From: Bacteroidales bacterium
GTDB taxonomy: Bacteria; Bacteroidota; Bacteroidia; Bacteroidales; GCA-2748055
NCBI GenBank assembly: GCA_029210585.1
Contig: JARGFP010000002.1
Location: forward strand, 248,001-312,000
Direction: 5' to 3'
DNA: 64,000 bases
Shown: positions 63,181-64,000 of the stretch, one piece after another
How positions within the stretch are numbered: position 1 is the stretch's first letter
How the letters are laid out: each line of letters begins with the position of its first letter
Made by a program: the position numbers and the translations under genes
The notes under the pieces: generated by a model
Seen by the model: the letters and a program-made list of their open reading frames with translations, nothing else
The model's database searches: none
What the model was told of the DNA's origin: nothing

Positions 63181-64000
63181 ATGACTAGAATACTTGGATT
63201 GGACCTTGGAACTAACAGTCTTGGTTGGGCTGTTGTTGAAAAAGAGAATAACCAGGATTTTCAATTAATAGATAAAGGTGTTAGAATATTTCAAGAAGGC
63301 GTTAAAATTGAGAAAGGGATCGAGGGATCTAAAGCAGCAGAGCGAACTGTGTACAGAAGTGCCAGAAGGAATAAATTCCGTCGGAGATTGAGAAAAATAG
63401 AAACTCTGAAAGTGCTTTCTGAATACGGATATTGTCCTGAGTTGTCTGCTGAAGAATTAAATATTTGGCGCTATAAAAAAGAATATCCTAAGAACGAGTT
63501 ATTCAGGAATTGGTTGCTAACTGATGATAGCAGTGAAAAGCATCCGTACTTCTTCAGAGATTTGGCAGTTACACAAAAACTGGATATTAAAGGTGATGAA
63601 GACAGGTATAAACTGGGCCGTGCCTTCTACCATTTGGTGCAACGACGTGGTTTTTTAAGCAACCGCTTAGAGAACACAAAGGAAAACGATGGGAAAGTAA
63701 AACAAAGCATAGCTGATATTACAAAGCAAAAAGGTGAACAAACACTCGGACAATTTTTCTATCAAAAGTATTTAAAAGGAGAAAAAATTCGAGACACGTA
63801 TACACACCGTGTTGAACATTACATGGATGAGTTTAATAGAATTTGCGAATTCCAGGGTATCCCTGAAATTATACGAACAAAACTATATAAAGCAATCTTT
63901 TATCAACGTCCACTGAAATCCCAGAAAGGTCTGATCGGGAAGTGTGTTTTTGAAACAAATAAACCACGATGCTCTGTTTCCCGACCAGAGTTTGAGGAAT
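63181..64000 (+). CDS. cas9: CRISPR-associated endonuclease Cas9, type II-C-like (partial, 3' end outside window)
   Basis: The first 273 residues of an RNA-guided DNA endonuclease. The RuvC-I motif ILGLDLGTNSLGWAVVE holds the catalytic Asp8. The arginine-rich bridge helix follows at about 55-73 (ERTVYRSARRNKFRRRLRK). The recognition-lobe start has the family stretch LGRAFYHLVQRRGFLSNR near 143. The sequence resembles the long Bacteroidetes II-C forms. Base composition is strongly AT-rich relative to the rest of the window. No ribosome-binding site is obvious. The tracrRNA candidate is divergent and about 40 bases away. HNH and PAM-interacting domains and cas1/cas2 lie beyond the window. Confidence 0.96.
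   Translation, partial: MTRILGLDLGTNSLGWAVVEKENNQDFQLIDKGVRIFQEGVKIEKGIEGSKAAERTVYRSARRNKFRRRLRKIETLKVLSEYGYCPELSAEELNIWRYKKEYPKNELFRNWLLTDDSSEKHPYFFRDLAVTQKLDIKGDEDRYKLGRAFYHLVQRRGFLSNRLENTKENDGKVKQSIADITKQKGEQTLGQFFYQKYLKGEKIRDTYTHRVEHYMDEFNRICEFQGIPEIIRTKLYKAIFYQRPLKSQKGLIGKCVFETNKPRCSVSRPEFEE

Noticed and set aside
1-64000. tRNA, rRNA, transposases and integrases.
   Set aside because: I looked through the intergenic gaps for tRNA T-loop sequences and through the frames for transposase and integrase motifs and saw none; a covariance-model search would be decisive.

Overview
The window reads as a chromosome segment of an anaerobic, protein- or amino-acid-fermenting Bacteroidetes bacterium, most likely Bacteroidales-like. 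Several features point that way: promoter elements of the TTTG / TAnnTTTG type, a type IX secretion C-terminal sorting-domain relic, a hybrid two-component-system remnant, a one-piece CcsB-CcsA protein, a FeoA-FeoB fusion, a DUF5916 outer-membrane protein, a NfeD protease and a VorB-type oxidoreductase operon. I found no tRNA, rRNA or insertion sequence.

Layout. 1-3416 (-): leucine-catabolism-type acyl-CoA carboxylase (biotin carboxylase cut by the window edge, enoyl-CoA hydratase, carboxyltransferase). 3621-6047 (-): queuosine-precursor transporter, flavodiiron protein, and a small secreted Lys/Cys repeat protein. 6146-10402 (-): psd-cdsA-DUF2007-ftsH-rsfS. 10522-14856: birA, a START-like protein, pyrE, a NUDIX hydrolase, a TlpA-like protein and coaD. 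14997-18873: an orphan LytTR response regulator, 21-bp direct repeats, a 56-codon type IX sorting-domain relic, and lon. 19030-27921: a two-sided [FeFe]-hydrogenase-like locus. Its left arm (-) encodes a small 2Fe-2S protein, an Fe-S/PAS sensor and a SpoIIE phosphatase. Its right arm (+) encodes three bifurcating-hydrogenase-type subunits, then Rex and a TM1266-like regulator. 28319-34661 (+): ADP-forming acyl-CoA synthetase, aminotransferase and a four-subunit 2-oxoacid:ferredoxin oxidoreductase. 34902-43011: DinB, nadD, gmk, yicC, an HTCS pseudogene, a MATE transporter, tryptophanase and a WD40 protein. 43362-50846 (+): permease-HMA fusion, FeoAB, CcsBA and DUF2721. 50878-58479: CAP protein, GNAT fragment, NfeD protease, purB, an MsbA-type exporter, a glycosyltransferase and a small zinc-type protein. 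58692-61325: DUF5916 protein. 61440-64000: an AT-rich end with a DUF4143-type ATPase, a probable antisense tracrRNA and the start of a type II-C cas9.

How it fits together. Tryptophanase, the aminotransferase, the VOR-like oxidoreductase, the ADP-forming synthetase and the leucine-type carboxylase outline oxidative amino-acid fermentation. That process yields ATP and reduced ferredoxin, and the neighbouring hydrogenase-like complex and Rex would deal with NADH/ferredoxin balance. The complex is unusual. The catalytic-subunit homologue keeps all four H-cluster cysteine ligands, but the proton-relay cysteine is Arg298 and the L2 Met-Pro is Thr-Asn. The flavoprotein subunit lacks its N-terminal 2Fe-2S cysteines. 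The partner sensor has lost most H-cluster ligands.

A second pattern may be undescribed. At four unrelated genes (lon, the hydrogenase large subunit, tryptophanase, and the small gene at 58060) the last 35-50 bases of coding sequence are repeated in tandem beyond the stop codon as progressively degraded 'echoes', with periods of 43, 42-45, 51-53 and 57 bp.
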